NCBI GenBank assembly: GCA_009773555.1
Contig: WSXZ01000057.1
Location: 1-60,641, forward strand
From: Methylocystaceae bacterium
GTDB lineage: Bacteria > Pseudomonadota > Alphaproteobacteria > Rhizobiales > Beijerinckiaceae
Direction of reading: 5' to 3'
Length of the DNA: 60,641 bases
A program made the position numbers and the translations under genes. Under the pieces are notes generated by a model. It had not been told where the DNA came from and made no database searches. It saw only the letters and a list, made by a program, of their open reading frames with translations. Positions 17,080 through 26,450 of this stretch are shown here, piece by piece (the stretch's first letter is position 1; each line of letters begins with the position of its first letter).

Positions 17080-17556
17080 CTACTCGATCACGAGGAGAGG
17101 TTCGCCGCCGGATTTGGTGGCGACGATGTCGTTGAAGGTCTTCATCGCTTCGATCAGCAAGAGCTTGTCGCCGAGCGAAACGCGCGCGCCGATCTCGACG
17201 AAGGGCTTTGCGTCGGGGTTCGGCCGAAGATAGGCGGTGCCAACCATGGGCGACTTCACCGCGTCCAGGTATTCGGGGGGCTCCGTGACAGGAGCCGGGG
17301 ATGTGACCGGCTTTGCCGTTGGCGGCGGCAGGGGCTGGACCGACGGCGCGACGACGCTCGCAATTGCTGCGGCAGGCGTGCGCGCCGCGCGGATACGCAG
17401 ATCGCCCTTCTCCACCTCAAATTCGGTCAAATTGCAGTTTGCGACGAGCTCCGCAATCGTGCGCAGCAGATCCGCGTCGATGACGGGCGCGGGCGCGGAG
17501 ACCGACGCCGGTTTGCGGGAGGAAGCGGTTCGAGGCGGTTGAGCTTTGCGCGCCAT
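17080..17556 (-). CDS. accB: Biotin carboxyl carrier protein, biotinyl domain apparently shortened
   Basis: This 158-residue protein carries the biotin attachment motif EAMKT (Lys139) in a C-terminal domain that begins AVKSPMVGTAYLRPNPDAKPFVEIG. AccB is the carrier that shuttles carboxyl between AccC and AccDA. Family members have about 35 residues after the biotinyl Lys, including an ILVEDGxPVEFG strand pair. Here only 19 remain: TFNDIVATKSGGEPLLVIE. The text jumps from KSG directly to GEPLLVIE, so about 16 residues (48 bases) are missing in frame. This would remove two strands of the biotinyl barrel from a normally essential protein. The N-terminal region and Pro/Ala linker look normal. Confidence 0.9.
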   Translation of the reverse strand: MARKAQPPRTASSRKPASVSAPAPVIDADLLRTIAELVANCNLTEFEVEKGDLRIRAARTPAAAIASVVAPSVQPLPPPTAKPVTSPAPVTEPPEYLDAVKSPMVGTAYLRPNPDAKPFVEIGARVSLGDKLLLIEAMKTFNDIVATKSGGEPLLVIE

Positions 17557-17563
17557 AAGTGTC

Positions 17564-18007
17564 TCAGCTCTTTCTCAGTTCGTTTTCAAAGACAGCGTCG
17601 AGGGCAAGAATGTATGAGAGCGGGCCGAAGCCCGCGATCACGCCGCGCGCCGCGGACGAGATGTAGGAATGGCTCCGAAAGCTTTCGCGTGCGTGCACAT
17701 TGGATAGGTGCACTTCGATGACCACAGCTTCCGCGCCCTTGATCGCATCATAGAGCGCGATCGATGTGTGCGTCAGCGCGCCAGCGTTCAAAATGACAGG
17801 CGCCCCCGCGCTGCCGGCTTCATGGATCCAGTCGACGAGATCGCCTTCGTGGTTGGATTGCCGGAAAACCAGCGACACGCCGCGTTCGGCGCAACGCTTC
17901 TCCAGCGTCGCGCGGATATCGTCGAGCGACGCCGTTCCGTAGATCGCGGGCTCACGCCTGCCGAGAAGATTGAGATTGGGACCGTTAAGCACATGGACGG
18001 CTGACAT
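17564..18007 (-). CDS. aroQ: Type II 3-dehydroquinate dehydratase
   Basis: The 147-residue protein has the whole family pattern: VLNGPNLNLLGRREPAIYG with the catalytic Tyr, FRQSNHEGDLVDWIHEA, ILNAGALTHTSIALYDAI and EVHLSNVHARESFRSHSYIS with the catalytic His. It dehydrates 3-dehydroquinate to 3-dehydroshikimate in the shikimate pathway as a cytoplasmic dodecamer. It stands 8 bases upstream of accB on the same strand, the usual arrangement in alphaproteobacteria. Confidence 0.97.
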   Translation of the reverse strand: MSAVHVLNGPNLNLLGRREPAIYGTASLDDIRATLEKRCAERGVSLVFRQSNHEGDLVDWIHEAGSAGAPVILNAGALTHTSIALYDAIKGAEAVVIEVHLSNVHARESFRSHSYISSAARGVIAGFGPLSYILALDAVFENELRKS

Positions 18008-18099
18008 AGCGCTTCCGAAAACGTTCCCAGAAAAATCTCAAGGGCGGCAGGCCGCCTGTCTTAGCCTCGTTGTCGCCGCAAAGAAAGCCCGTCGCCGCG

Positions 18100-18861
18100 C
18101 TAGCAGACGGACTTGCCGCATTTGCGCATGTTTTCGATCTTGGCTTTCAGTTGCGCGTAGGGCACGCCGCCGACGATCGCCTCTTTGCCGATCACCCAGG
18201 CGGGCGTTCCATCGAACCGCAGCTCATCGGCCAGCGTCGCGACTTCCTTCAGTGCGGCCTTTGTCTCTGCGCTCGACATGTCTTTCTCGAGACGGGGCAT
18301 ATCTGCGCCGACGTCCTTCGCCGCCGCAAGCGCCTGCTGCTTGCCGATGTGGCCGCGAGTCGTGAGCAGCTTGCGATGGAACTCCCAGAACTTCTGGCTG
18401 TCGAGCTGCATGCGCGCAGCGGTCGCGACCTGCGCCGCCTCGACGGAGTCGGGGCCGAGAATGGGGAAGTCTTTGAGCACCACCCGCAACTTGGGGTCCG
18501 CCTCGATCAGTTTGGCGACCGAAGCCATCGACTGCTTGCAGTAGCCGCAGTTGTAGTCGAAGAACTCGACGAGCGTGACGTCGCCGCTCGGATTGCCCAC
18601 GACGGCCTGGTTGGGCGAGTTCACGATTTTATCACCGTGCTGGCCGACGGCCTTTTCGCGTGTGGCGGCCTCGGCGACTTTCTCGCGCTTTCCAAGTTCG
18701 TCAATTGCTTCCCGGACCACTTCCGGGTTCGCAATGAGATAGTCGTGCACGACCTTCTCGATCTCAACCTTCTGCTTGCCTGAAAGCTCCTCGGCGAAGA
18801 GCGGCGTCGCCGCGCCTAGAGCGAGACATGCGCCGGCGGCGAGCGAGATAAAAAAGCCCAT
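18100..18861 (-). CDS. DsbA-family periplasmic thiol-disulfide protein (Com1/BdbD-like)
   Basis: The 253-residue protein has a signal peptide (residues 1-23), a helical N-terminal region (VVHDYLIANPEVVREAIDELGKREK) typical of the DsbA subfamily found beside aroQ, and a thioredoxin fold with CGYC (Cys105/Cys108) in VEFFDYNCGYCKQSM. The cis-Pro loop is FDGTPAWVIG. It likely forms or isomerises disulfides in exported proteins. The gene begins after a GGAG and precedes aroQ-accB-accC on the same strand. Confidence 0.88.
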   Translation of the reverse strand: MGFFISLAAGACLALGAATPLFAEELSGKQKVEIEKVVHDYLIANPEVVREAIDELGKREKVAEAATREKAVGQHGDKIVNSPNQAVVGNPSGDVTLVEFFDYNCGYCKQSMASVAKLIEADPKLRVVLKDFPILGPDSVEAAQVATAARMQLDSQKFWEFHRKLLTTRGHIGKQQALAAAKDVGADMPRLEKDMSSAETKAALKEVATLADELRFDGTPAWVIGKEAIVGGVPYAQLKAKIENMRKCGKSVC

Positions 18862-18978
18862 TGCATTCTCCTTTGCGCGACAGCGCGTTCGTGTCGGGGT
18901 CCCTTCGTCGCGGCGCTTGTAGCACGCGAGGCGGCGGCCGTCCTCTCGACCGAGGATAGAACAATTATCTAGAACAGC

Positions 18979-21561
18979 TCAGCGGGGCAGGGCGGCGGCG
19001 GTCCCCACGCCGTCGTTCACCAGCATCGAACCGACGCCGTAGTTGAACTTCGCTTCGCCCAGGGTGCGCAGCTGGAGCGTGACCATTACCGTCTGGTTGC
19101 GCGCCGGCAGGCCGGTGTAGGACTGCGGCTGATAGATCTGCGAATAATTGATCGACAGCGTCGTGCATTCGTCCTGATAGCCGATGCCGCCGCCGAGCGT
19201 TGCGACCGAGAACAGGGGCGCCGTGCCGGTGAGATTTGAGCCCGTAAGCGTCGTCCCGTAGTAGGTGGTCGTTGGATTGGTGAGCGAGTTATAGAGATAG
19301 CGGCTCATATCGAAGGTGACGGTGCCCATCAGGAAATAGTTTTTGGTGATGTCGTATTTTCCGGTCGCGGAGAGTCCCTGACGACGCACGTCAAAGCCAA
19401 TCGCCGGCTGTGACGCGTAATTCGCGTATTGGAGCTGGAGCGAGATCGGCTCCAGATTCATTGTCGCGAACACGTCGAGCCGGCGCGCGCGCAAGTCGCC
19501 CTTATCGAAGCGGCCCTTGGCGACGAGGCTGAGGACGGACGAAGGCGCAAAGGCGAACCGCCCGACGATGTCCGACGCGCGCGAGTCGAGGCCGGAATCG
19601 AGGCCGACATTCGCCGCGTCAGCCTGCGCATAGGAGTTGGCGCCGGCGATCTGCCGCGACTGGCCGATCATCGCGTTGATGAAGCCGCCATTGGACAGCG
19701 ACAGGGTGGCCTGGCCGCCATAGTTGAGGCGCGTGCCGGTCTCGAACCGGTCGTAGCCGGAGAACTTGCTCCACTCGAACAGCGTTGAATCGTCGAAGAC
19801 GAGGCTTTGCGCGTCGATGTTCACCAGCGATGGAATTGAAGTCTCGTTGGGACGGGCGATGACCTGCGCGATCGGTTCGAAGACGATGTCGCCGATAAAG
19901 CTTCTGGCGAGGATCGGGTAGCGCCATTCGGCGCCGAAGCCCGGGAGCGCCTGGCCGCGGAAGCGGTTGTCGGCGCCGTTGAAGAATTGCCCCTGCGCGG
20001 CATTGGGGATCGCCGACAGACTTTGGTTATAGATCGGGAACAAGCCTTGCCGGTCGTAATCGAGATAGCTTCCGACGAAACGCGCGAACGCGAACGGGGT
20101 CCACACGCCGCCGACCGGATCGATGATTTTACGCTTCCAGGCGCCGCTGATCGTTGCGTGCTGGTAATCGCCGCCGACGCCGCGCAACAGACAGCCGCTC
20201 TGCGCCGGGTCGGGCGCCCGCCCGTAAATCTGGCAAACGTTGTACAGGCTATAGATGCGGTCGAGCGTGCGCGGCTGTATGGACTCGAAGTTCGCGACGT
20301 TGGCGGAAGTGCTCGTCACATTGGCGTCGAGTTCAACCTGTCCGCCGACGCCTGCCGTCGCTGCAGGATCGATGTCGAAGACGCGGTTATAGTCGATCAC
20401 CGGATGGACGACGGGCTGCTGCGCCTGCACGTCATTGGGCGACAGCAGCTGGAAATAGTAGCCGCGCATGTCGAAATAGCTGCGCGGTCCTTGGCCGGTC
20501 AGATAGATCGTCGATGACGCTTCGCGGAAGAAATAGTTCTGCAGGAGATAGTTGTATTGCTGGTAGTCCTGCAGGAAGTAGCGATCGGACAGCGCCGTGA
20601 TGTCCCAGCCAGCGCGCCAACGGTCGTTGAGCCAGAATTCGCCGAAAGACTGGAGGGCGCCGCGCCACTGCTTGTTGCCGGCGCCGAGCGGGGCTTGCGC
20701 GAACGCGCCTGTGTCTCCCACATGGGTGCCCTGACCGCGGATCGTATAGCCGCCATTCTCAAAGCGCTGACGGAATTCGGCCGTGACGAACGGGCCCTGC
20801 CGAGAAAAATAGATCGGCGTTACGGTTAGGTCGTAATCCGGCGCAATCGCCCAGAAGTAAGGCACGCCCACGCCGGCGCCGAGCTGCTGGCGATAGATGA
20901 AAACCGGCGACAGAAAACCGGATTTGCGCTTCACCGACGGATCTGCCGACGACCAGAACGGCACATAAGCCACTGGCACGCCAAGAAGTTCGAAGGACGC
21001 ATCCTCGTAATAGACCATCTTCTCGACGTTGTCGTGGATGATCCGTTTGGCGCGAATCGACCACGTGCGCGGCTTTGCGGGATCGTTTCGACAGGCCTCG
21101 CAGGCGGTGTAGGTGCCCATTTCGAAGGTCGTCGTCTCGCCGGTCCGCTCAGCGCGCGGCGAGGTGAAATGCGTGTTGTTGACGGTGTCGACCTGCAGGC
21201 TCTCGATGAACCCGTTCTTGAAATCGTCCGTGAAGTCGAAACGCTCGGCCCTGGCGATGGAGCCGTCGATCTCGGTCAGCGTGGCGTGGCCTTCGGCGAA
21301 GACGCGCGACGTGTTGCGGTCATAGGTGACGCGGTCGGCTTCGAGCAGCCGGCCCTTGTAATAGATCTGGACGGCCCCGCGCGCCGTGACGGTGTTCTTT
21401 TTCTCGTCATAGACGAGCTCCTTGGCCTCGACGACCATGCGCGCCTCGGCGCCCGCGGCCGGCGGCGCGGCAGCGGCGGAGTGCGTGGCGAAGGCCGCCT
21501 CGACGAGAGCGAGCGCGCCCGCAAGAAGGGATAGGCGCCGGGAGGAGCTGGTGAGCGCCAT
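18979..21561 (-). CDS. lptD: LPS-assembly outer-membrane protein LptD
   Basis: The product has 860 residues from ATG 21561, where the lptG stop TGA and this ATG overlap by one base. After a signal peptide comes the OstA/LptA-like domain (ARMVVEAKELVYDEKKNTVTA, GRLLEADRVTYDRNTSRVFAEGHATLTE). A long beta-barrel follows with YVPFWSSADPSVKRKSGFLSP and many alternating strands. It inserts LPS into the outer leaflet together with LptE. In most alphaproteobacteria surA, pdxA and rsmA follow lptD; here a dsbA-like gene follows instead, so a rearrangement lies near 18.9 kb. Confidence 0.95.
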   Translation of the reverse strand: MALTSSSRRLSLLAGALALVEAAFATHSAAAAPPAAGAEARMVVEAKELVYDEKKNTVTARGAVQIYYKGRLLEADRVTYDRNTSRVFAEGHATLTEIDGSIARAERFDFTDDFKNGFIESLQVDTVNNTHFTSPRAERTGETTTFEMGTYTACEACRNDPAKPRTWSIRAKRIIHDNVEKMVYYEDASFELLGVPVAYVPFWSSADPSVKRKSGFLSPVFIYRQQLGAGVGVPYFWAIAPDYDLTVTPIYFSRQGPFVTAEFRQRFENGGYTIRGQGTHVGDTGAFAQAPLGAGNKQWRGALQSFGEFWLNDRWRAGWDITALSDRYFLQDYQQYNYLLQNYFFREASSTIYLTGQGPRSYFDMRGYYFQLLSPNDVQAQQPVVHPVIDYNRVFDIDPAATAGVGGQVELDANVTSTSANVANFESIQPRTLDRIYSLYNVCQIYGRAPDPAQSGCLLRGVGGDYQHATISGAWKRKIIDPVGGVWTPFAFARFVGSYLDYDRQGLFPIYNQSLSAIPNAAQGQFFNGADNRFRGQALPGFGAEWRYPILARSFIGDIVFEPIAQVIARPNETSIPSLVNIDAQSLVFDDSTLFEWSKFSGYDRFETGTRLNYGGQATLSLSNGGFINAMIGQSRQIAGANSYAQADAANVGLDSGLDSRASDIVGRFAFAPSSVLSLVAKGRFDKGDLRARRLDVFATMNLEPISLQLQYANYASQPAIGFDVRRQGLSATGKYDITKNYFLMGTVTFDMSRYLYNSLTNPTTTYYGTTLTGSNLTGTAPLFSVATLGGGIGYQDECTTLSINYSQIYQPQSYTGLPARNQTVMVTLQLRTLGEAKFNYGVGSMLVNDGVGTAAALPR

Positions 21562-22646
21562 CAGCCGTCCTCCGAATAGAGCAAAATGACCGTGCCCAAC
21601 ATGCTCCCGACAAGCGCAGGCGACCATGCGGCCACTACAGGGCTGACCATGCCTGCGCCGCCGAGATCCGAGAGGACTTTAGTAACGATGTAAAGCACGA
21701 AGCCTGCGGCCACGCCACCCGAAAGGGTTTTTGCGACCCCGCCAAATCGAAAGAATCTTAATGAAAAGGAAGCGGCGACGAGAACCATCGCGACGAGCAG
21801 CAGCGGCCGCGCAAGAAGCGTCTGAAACTGCAGCCGATAGCCGGTCGCGTCGAGACCCGCTTCGGCGGTGCGCGCCGTCATTTCCGGCAGCGACCAGAAC
21901 GGCGTGCCTTGTGGCGGCGTCGTCGCCGCCGCAACCTGCTCGGGCGTCAGGTCGGTGGCGAGCATGTAGGAGCCGACGCTGCGCGCCGGCTCTCCGGGCA
22001 GGCTGACCTGCGCGTTTTCGAGCACCCAGACCCCGGGCTCGAGTCGCGCGTGACGCGCTTCGACCCGCTCCAGGAAACCGCCGCGCGCCGCATAAATGTT
22101 GACGCTGACCTCCGCGAGCTCCGAGCCGCCATTCGAGGAGTTCATGGCGTGCATGATCGCGAGCCCGTCGACGCCATGCTGGCGCAGCCAGACGCCGTGG
22201 TCGATGCGCAAACTGCCGGGCACGCCGAAAAGATCCCACTCCATTTGCTCGGAGCGTTGTTTCATCGACGCCGAGAGCGGGTTGTAAATCGCCACAGACA
22301 CAACCCCGATGAGCAGGGCCGTGAGCGCCGGCGGCGCAATGAACTGCCAAACCGACATGCCGGCGGCGCGAGCGACGATCAATTCAAGCTTCCTGGTGAG
22401 GTCGACGAAGGTCGCCATCGACCCGAAGAGAACGGCGAAAGGCAGGATCATCTCGGCGGCCGCCGGAACCCGCATCGCCGTCATCAGCGCGACGGTCGCC
22501 GCGCCGGCCTGCGGATTGTCGCTGGCGCGCCGCAGCATCTCGACGAAAACCACGACGAACATCAGGCAGAATATCGTAAAAAAGATCGCCAGAATCGTAC
22601 GCATAAACCGCAGCGCAAAATAGCGCGTGATCGTCGCCCCGATCAT
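21561..22646 (-). CDS. lptG: LPS export ABC transporter permease LptG
   Basis: The 361-residue protein has three N-terminal membrane segments (ITRYFALRFMRTILAIFFTIF; LPFAVLFGSMATFVDLTRKLELIVARAAGMSVWQF), a periplasmic beta-jellyroll (about residues 125-260) and three C-terminal segments ending SPALVGSMLGTVILLYSEDG. LptG pairs with LptF and LptB to pull LPS from the inner membrane. A strong GGAGG precedes ATG 22646. The partner lptF normally sits directly upstream, but only 390 non-coding bases separate this gene from divergent pepA. Confidence 0.93.
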   Translation of the reverse strand: MIGATITRYFALRFMRTILAIFFTIFCLMFVVVFVEMLRRASDNPQAGAATVALMTAMRVPAAAEMILPFAVLFGSMATFVDLTRKLELIVARAAGMSVWQFIAPPALTALLIGVVSVAIYNPLSASMKQRSEQMEWDLFGVPGSLRIDHGVWLRQHGVDGLAIMHAMNSSNGGSELAEVSVNIYAARGGFLERVEARHARLEPGVWVLENAQVSLPGEPARSVGSYMLATDLTPEQVAAATTPPQGTPFWSLPEMTARTAEAGLDATGYRLQFQTLLARPLLLVAMVLVAASFSLRFFRFGGVAKTLSGGVAAGFVLYIVTKVLSDLGGAGMVSPVVAAWSPALVGSMLGTVILLYSEDG

Positions 22647-23036
22647 GGCTGCGGCTGTCCTCCTTAGTGTTCTGGCGCGCCGCTCCAGGCCGGAGCAGTT
22701 AAAGCCCTGTTAACGATCGCTAGTCGCTCGCATCTTCGCGCGCAAGCGTTGCGCGGCTCCTCTGAGCCGCCCCGACATATTCAATTCGCGAGCGTTGCTT
22801 TTGCGCCACGCCGGATTTCTGCGTAAAGATCGCGGCGATTCCGCGGCGGGATGCGAATCTGGAATAGTTCAAAATATGACCAGAGCCGCGATTGACCGCC
22901 GCCGCCCGCCGGAAGATATTGCGGGCCGCTCCCGTCAAATTGCGCGCCTGGCGCGCCGCCGGCGCTAACTTTCTCAAAAACCGACGCATTCGCGCCGGAA
23001 CGACTTCCGCTTCGGCGGAGGAGGCAAGAGGCCCTG
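22647..23036. other. Divergent intergenic region lptG/pepA, no lptF
   Basis: These 390 bases hold no credible gene. The only ORF (22720-22989, minus) is Arg/Ala-rich shadow sequence without hydrophobic segments. The usual lptF gene (about 1.1 kb) is not here, even as a recognisable fragment. The promoters of lptG and pepA must lie here, but I see no clear boxes. Confidence 0.5.
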
Positions 23037-24725
23037 ATGCTCGTCAACGCCAAATATGAACTCCAGCCATTCGACGCCGCTGAAGCGCTGCTGCGCCAGC
23101 CCGAGGACGCCGGGCATCCGCGAACGCTCGTGGTTTTCGTGGGCCGCGATCTCGCCATGGGCGAGCGCGCCGCGAGCGTGCTCAAGGATGCGGCCGCGCA
23201 TCTGTCGCGCGCCGCCGCGGCGGCGAAATTCAAGGGCAAATCGGGAACGTCGCTTGAGGTTCTGGCGGCGCCCGGCGCGCCTGCGAGCCGGGTGATTCTG
23301 ATCGGCCTCGGCGCCGCGGAGGAGACCGAGGGCGGCGAAGCCGCCAAGCCCTTCGAGGACTTCTTGGCGCTTGGCGGACAAACCGCGGCAAAAATGGGTC
23401 CGGGGGCGCGGGCGGTCGTGCTGTTCGACCTGCCGGAAGGAATTTCCGCCGCTCACGACTCGGTCGGCCAATTTGCGCTGGGCGGCTGGCTGCGCGCCTA
23501 TAAGTTCGATCATTACAAGACAAAGAAGAAGGACGAGGCGGATCGCGACGGGCCGATGGAGGTCGTCGTCGCCCTGGCCGATCCGGACGGCCAGAGCGCC
23601 GCGATGTCGGATGGCGGCCATTTGGCGGAAGCGGTCATGCTCGCGCGGACTCTCGTCAATGAGCCGGCGAACGTCCTGACTCCGCCGGAATTCGCCCGCC
23701 GCGCGTCGGAGCTGATGAAGCTTGGCGTCGAGGTCGAGGTCCTCGACGAGAAGGCGATGTCCGAACTCGGGATGCGGGCGCTGCTCGGCGTCGCGCAGGG
23801 GTCCGAGGCGGGCGCCCGGCTCGTCGTGCTGCGCTGGAGCGGCGGCGCCGCGGGCGCGGCGCCGCTCGCCTTCGTCGGCAAGGGCGTCGTTTTCGACTCC
23901 GGCGGCATTTCGATCAAGCCCGCCGCCTCGATGGAGGACATGAAAGGCGACATGGCCGGCGCCGCCGCGGTGACCGGGGCCATGTACGCGATCGCCGCCC
24001 GCAAGGCGAAGGCCAATGTCGTCGGCGTGCTCGGCCTCGTCGAGAACATGCCGGACGGCAAGGCGCAGCGGCCGGGCGACATCGTCAAATCCATGTCGGG
24101 CCAGACGATCGAAATCATCAACACCGACGCGGAAGGGCGGCTCGTCCTCGCCGATGCGCTGACATACGTTATAGAGAAGCATCAGCCCGCCGCCGTCATC
24201 GATCTGGCGACGCTCACCGGCGCCATTCTCGTCGCCCTGGGCCAGGAATATTGCGGGCTCTTCACCAATAGCGACGAACTCGCCGAACGCCTGACCAAGT
24301 CGGGGAACCATATCGGCGAGAAGCTGTGGCGCATGCCGATGGGTCCCGCCTATGACAAGCTGATCGACTCGAAGTTCGCCGACATGAAGAACACCGGCGG
24401 CCGGCACGCCGGCTCGATCACCGCCGCGCATTTCATCCAGCGTTTCGTCGGCAAGACGCCCTGGGCGCATCTCGACATCGCGGGCACGGGCATGGGCTCG
24501 CCGATGAGCGACACCAACCAGAGCTGGGGCGCCGGGGGTAGCTGTCCAGGGAAATTGCGCGCTGAGGAGGACGGCGATTGTCGCCGCTCCGGCGGCAGCA
24601 CCGATTTATTGTCATGGCGCTGTTCCGGCCTTTTGCAGTTCAATACCGCGGTCGGAACTCAAGATACCTCCAATAATCACCTCCGCACTTACCTTGTCAC
24701 AAAAAATCGTGTCGAGCATAAATAG
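23037..24725 (+). CDS. pepA: Leucyl aminopeptidase (M17), C-terminus replaced
   Basis: This ORF of 562 codons carries a complete M17 metal site: [31 protein letters not shown] and [16 protein letters not shown], then [16 protein letters not shown]. PepA removes N-terminal residues from peptides and in some bacteria binds DNA. Homology runs to NQSWGAG (about 24536), where the family continues WGVRLLDRLV to a natural end near 500 residues. Here some 62 unrelated residues follow ([16 protein letters not shown]...), running into AT-rich DNA and overlapping a minus-strand gene. holC, the usual next gene, is 1.9 kb away at 26451. An insertion has probably displaced the last dozen residues. The catalytic part looks intact. 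Confidence 0.93.
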   Translation: MLVNAKYELQPFDAAEALLRQPEDAGHPRTLVVFVGRDLAMGERAASVLKDAAAHLSRAAAAAKFKGKSGTSLEVLAAPGAPASRVILIGLGAAEETEGGEAAKPFEDFLALGGQTAAKMGPGARAVVLFDLPEGISAAHDSVGQFALGGWLRAYKFDHYKTKKKDEADRDGPMEVVVALADPDGQSAAMSDGGHLAEAVMLARTLVNEPANVLTPPEFARRASELMKLGVEVEVLDEKAMSELGMRALLGVAQGSEAGARLVVLRWSGGAAGAAPLAFVGKGVVFDSGGISIKPAASMEDMKGDMAGAAAVTGAMYAIAARKAKANVVGVLGLVENMPDGKAQRPGDIVKSMSGQTIEIINTDAEGRLVLADALTYVIEKHQPAAVIDLATLTGAILVALGQEYCGLFTNSDELAERLTKSGNHIGEKLWRMPMGPAYDKLIDSKFADMKNTGGRHAGSITAAHFIQRFVGKTPWAHLDIAGTGMGSPMSDTNQSWGAGGSCPGKLRAEEDGDCRRSGGSTDLLSWRCSGLLQFNTAVGTQDTSNNHLRTYLVTKNRVEHK

Positions 24726-25600
24726 TATAGGCACATAGCGTGCGCTCTTCACTTTCATCGAGATAAAACTGCTAACAATTTTCTTGTCGATGCTTATGTC
24801 TTGAATCGCCGAACGGGCCTTATTCATCCATACACCCGTTTTATCGAGCTCAAAGACAAAACTGTAATATGGATTCTTGTCGATTGCGAGAGGGCCGGCC
24901 GGAACAGGCTTAAAAAAGCTCGCCCCAACCCCTGAAGATGATGCAGCGAAAGACCGCCCAAGCGATATCGCGAAACCATTATTGAACTCAAATATTTTAA
25001 CACACGTGGCAATGTCATAGTCATAGCTCTCCAAAGAATATTTAACAAAAAAAACATTAGCACTTTTCTGAACGCAATAACACGTTGATATGCCACGACG
25101 ACTTCCAACGTAGATGAGGCGTTTGCCCAACATATAGTAGTGTAGCAGCAACAAGATAGGGTACGACACGGCTACAATCGCTGCTGTAACTGCTAGATCT
25201 GTCACGGCTCCCCCAGAAGCCGCCAGAAATAACCACGGTACAATCATTGTGAGCAGCACGATATTAGGCCATCGAAAAGCATAGAGCCTTGCGTTCGCTC
25301 GAACCGCCCAGAGCGGCTCGATGTCAGCGCTGTCGTCGACCCGCTCGGTCGGTCGCATCTGGTCCGCCAACATGACGTCCGGTTTCTCCGCATCCCACAA
25401 TAGCAATCCACCTCGATGCTTAACCGCTTCGCTTGCGTCGTCAAGCCGAAGTGCGAAGAAACAACGGGCTTATATCCAGCTCACTATAGCTTTACGCTCG
25501 CACCATAGCTTTGCAGCTTAGTATATTGCGCAAATTTAATGGAAATGCTTTGGCGCCGCCCAATCTGATGGTCAGTTCAGTTGGTCCTGGACTGAAAGGA
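24537..25600. other. AT-rich inserted segment between pepA and holC
   Basis: The composition changes sharply from GC-rich to AT-rich near 24640 and back near 25600. The segment starts where PepA homology stops and contains one minus-strand gene. No transposase, integrase, terminal repeats or target duplication are visible. The piece at 24537-24640 is GC-rich but unrelated to pepA and may be a remnant of another gene. I infer insertion because pepA and holC are normally adjacent. Confidence 0.5.
24612..25373 (-). CDS. AT-rich hypothetical membrane protein
   Basis: The product has about 253 residues from ATG 25373; a TTG at 25406 would add 11. There are two hydrophobic segments ([16 protein letters not shown] and [22 protein letters not shown]), then a 170-residue soluble domain with [41 protein letters not shown] and [16 protein letters not shown]. 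The repeated short strands could suggest a PH-like fold behind a membrane hairpin, but I do not recognise the family. Base use is unlike the neighbours, indicating transfer. Its 3' end overlaps the aberrant tail of pepA. Confidence 0.55.
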   Translation of the reverse strand: MLADQMRPTERVDDSADIEPLWAVRANARLYAFRWPNIVLLTMIVPWLFLAASGGAVTDLAVTAAIVAVSYPILLLLHYYMLGKRLIYVGSRRGISTCYCVQKSANVFFVKYSLESYDYDIATCVKIFEFNNGFAISLGRSFAASSSGVGASFFKPVPAGPLAIDKNPYYSFVFELDKTGVWMNKARSAIQDISIDKKIVSSFISMKVKSARYVPILFMLDTIFCDKVSAEVIIGGILSSDRGIELQKAGTAP

Positions 25601-25607
25601 ACGCATC

Positions 25608-26003
25608 ATGATCGAATCTCGATGGAACGCCGATTTCATCGCGACCATCCTCGGCGTCGTGTTCGTGGCGGTCGGCCTGCTGGGGTTCGTCCCCAATCCG
25701 ATCGTCTCTGACGGCGGCTACTTCCACGTGAATGCAGCGCACAACTTCGTGCATCTCATCACCGGAGCGCTTTTGCTGCTCAGCCCCTATTTCGGCGTGC
25801 CGGTCCTCATGATTCGCACGCTGGCCATCGTCTACACGGCGCTCGCCATCCTGGGCTTCATTGCGCCGAACGTCGCTGAACTCGGCGGGCTGATCGCCAT
25901 GAACCATGCCGACCATTGGCTACATGCGGTTCTCGCTGTCGTCCTGCTCGCGATCGGCTTTATGAAGCCCATGGAACATTCGGTCACCACGGCCCATATG
26001 TAA
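25608..26003 (+). CDS. DUF4383-type small membrane protein
   Basis: The 131-residue protein has four hydrophobic segments: FIATILGVVFVAVGLLGFVP, AAHNFVHLITGALLLLSPYF, MIRTLAIVYTALAILGFI and HWLHAVLAVVLLAIGFM. The spaced HN/HH residues (NAAHNFVHL, NHADHWLHAV) are the DUF4383 signature. AAAGGA precedes the ATG. The function is unknown; relatives are often near stress-response genes, and here a BON-domain gene follows. Confidence 0.75.
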   Translation: MIESRWNADFIATILGVVFVAVGLLGFVPNPIVSDGGYFHVNAAHNFVHLITGALLLLSPYFGVPVLMIRTLAIVYTALAILGFIAPNVAELGGLIAMNHADHWLHAVLAVVLLAIGFMKPMEHSVTTAHM

Positions 26004-26017
26004 GCTGCAAAACGCGC

Positions 26018-26046
26018 GCGCCTCAGTCTTCGGGCTGAGGCGCTTT
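26018..26046 (+). terminator. Hairpin between the DUF4383 and BON genes
   Basis: GCGCCTCAG at 26018-26026 pairs with CTGAGGCGC at 26035-26043 around an 8-base loop, followed by TTT. It could terminate the DUF4383 transcript or attenuate the BON gene, whose ATG is 15 bases further on. Confidence 0.45.
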
Positions 26047-26060
26047 GGGCCGAGGCTGCA

Positions 26061-26366
26061 ATGACCGGTATGGACATAGTAGGGCTTCGCGACGCCGTCC
26101 GCGAGGCCCTCGACAAGAGCCCTCTGGCGGACGCCAAGTCGATCTCGGTCGAGATCGCCGAGGGAGAAGTCGTGCTGAAAGGCTCGGTCGCCTCGGCGGC
26201 TGAATGGATGGAAGCCGAATACGCCGCTTCAACAGCCTCTTCGCCCCTCAAAGTCAAAAACGCCCTGACCATCAGCGGGGTTTGGGAGGCGCCGAAAGAC
26301 GACGTCTACCAGGCTGGCCTTGAATCCTTTCCCGCAAGCGATCCGCCCTCCTGGACTCCGGGCTGA
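26061..26366 (+). CDS. BON-domain protein
   Basis: The 101-residue protein begins DIVGLRDAVREALDKSPLADAKSISVEIAEGEVVLKGSVASAAE, an OsmY/BON-type alpha-beta domain thought to bind phospholipid or other ligands. There is no signal peptide, so it is cytoplasmic unless the start is wrong. The C-terminus ends with SFPASDPPSWTPG, a short tail shared by many small proteobacterial proteins of unknown role. It lies downstream of the DUF4383 gene. Confidence 0.75.
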   Translation: MTGMDIVGLRDAVREALDKSPLADAKSISVEIAEGEVVLKGSVASAAEWMEAEYAASTASSPLKVKNALTISGVWEAPKDDVYQAGLESFPASDPPSWTPG

Positions 26367-26450
26367 GGGCGCCCCTAGGACGAGCGGCCAGCCTTAAAGC
26401 TTGCGCGAGCGGAAGAGTTCCGACATAGCCGGGGCCGAAAGGCGCCCGCC

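Noticed and set aside
22974-24470. 498-codon minus-strand ORF over pepA
   Set aside because: Its sequence is a shadow of the M17 peptidase; no signal, start site or domain is visible.
25470-25520. Two near-identical ATAGCTTT stretches 19 bases apart in AT-rich DNA
   Set aside because: Too short and too few to call an operator or origin; chance is likely in AT-rich sequence.
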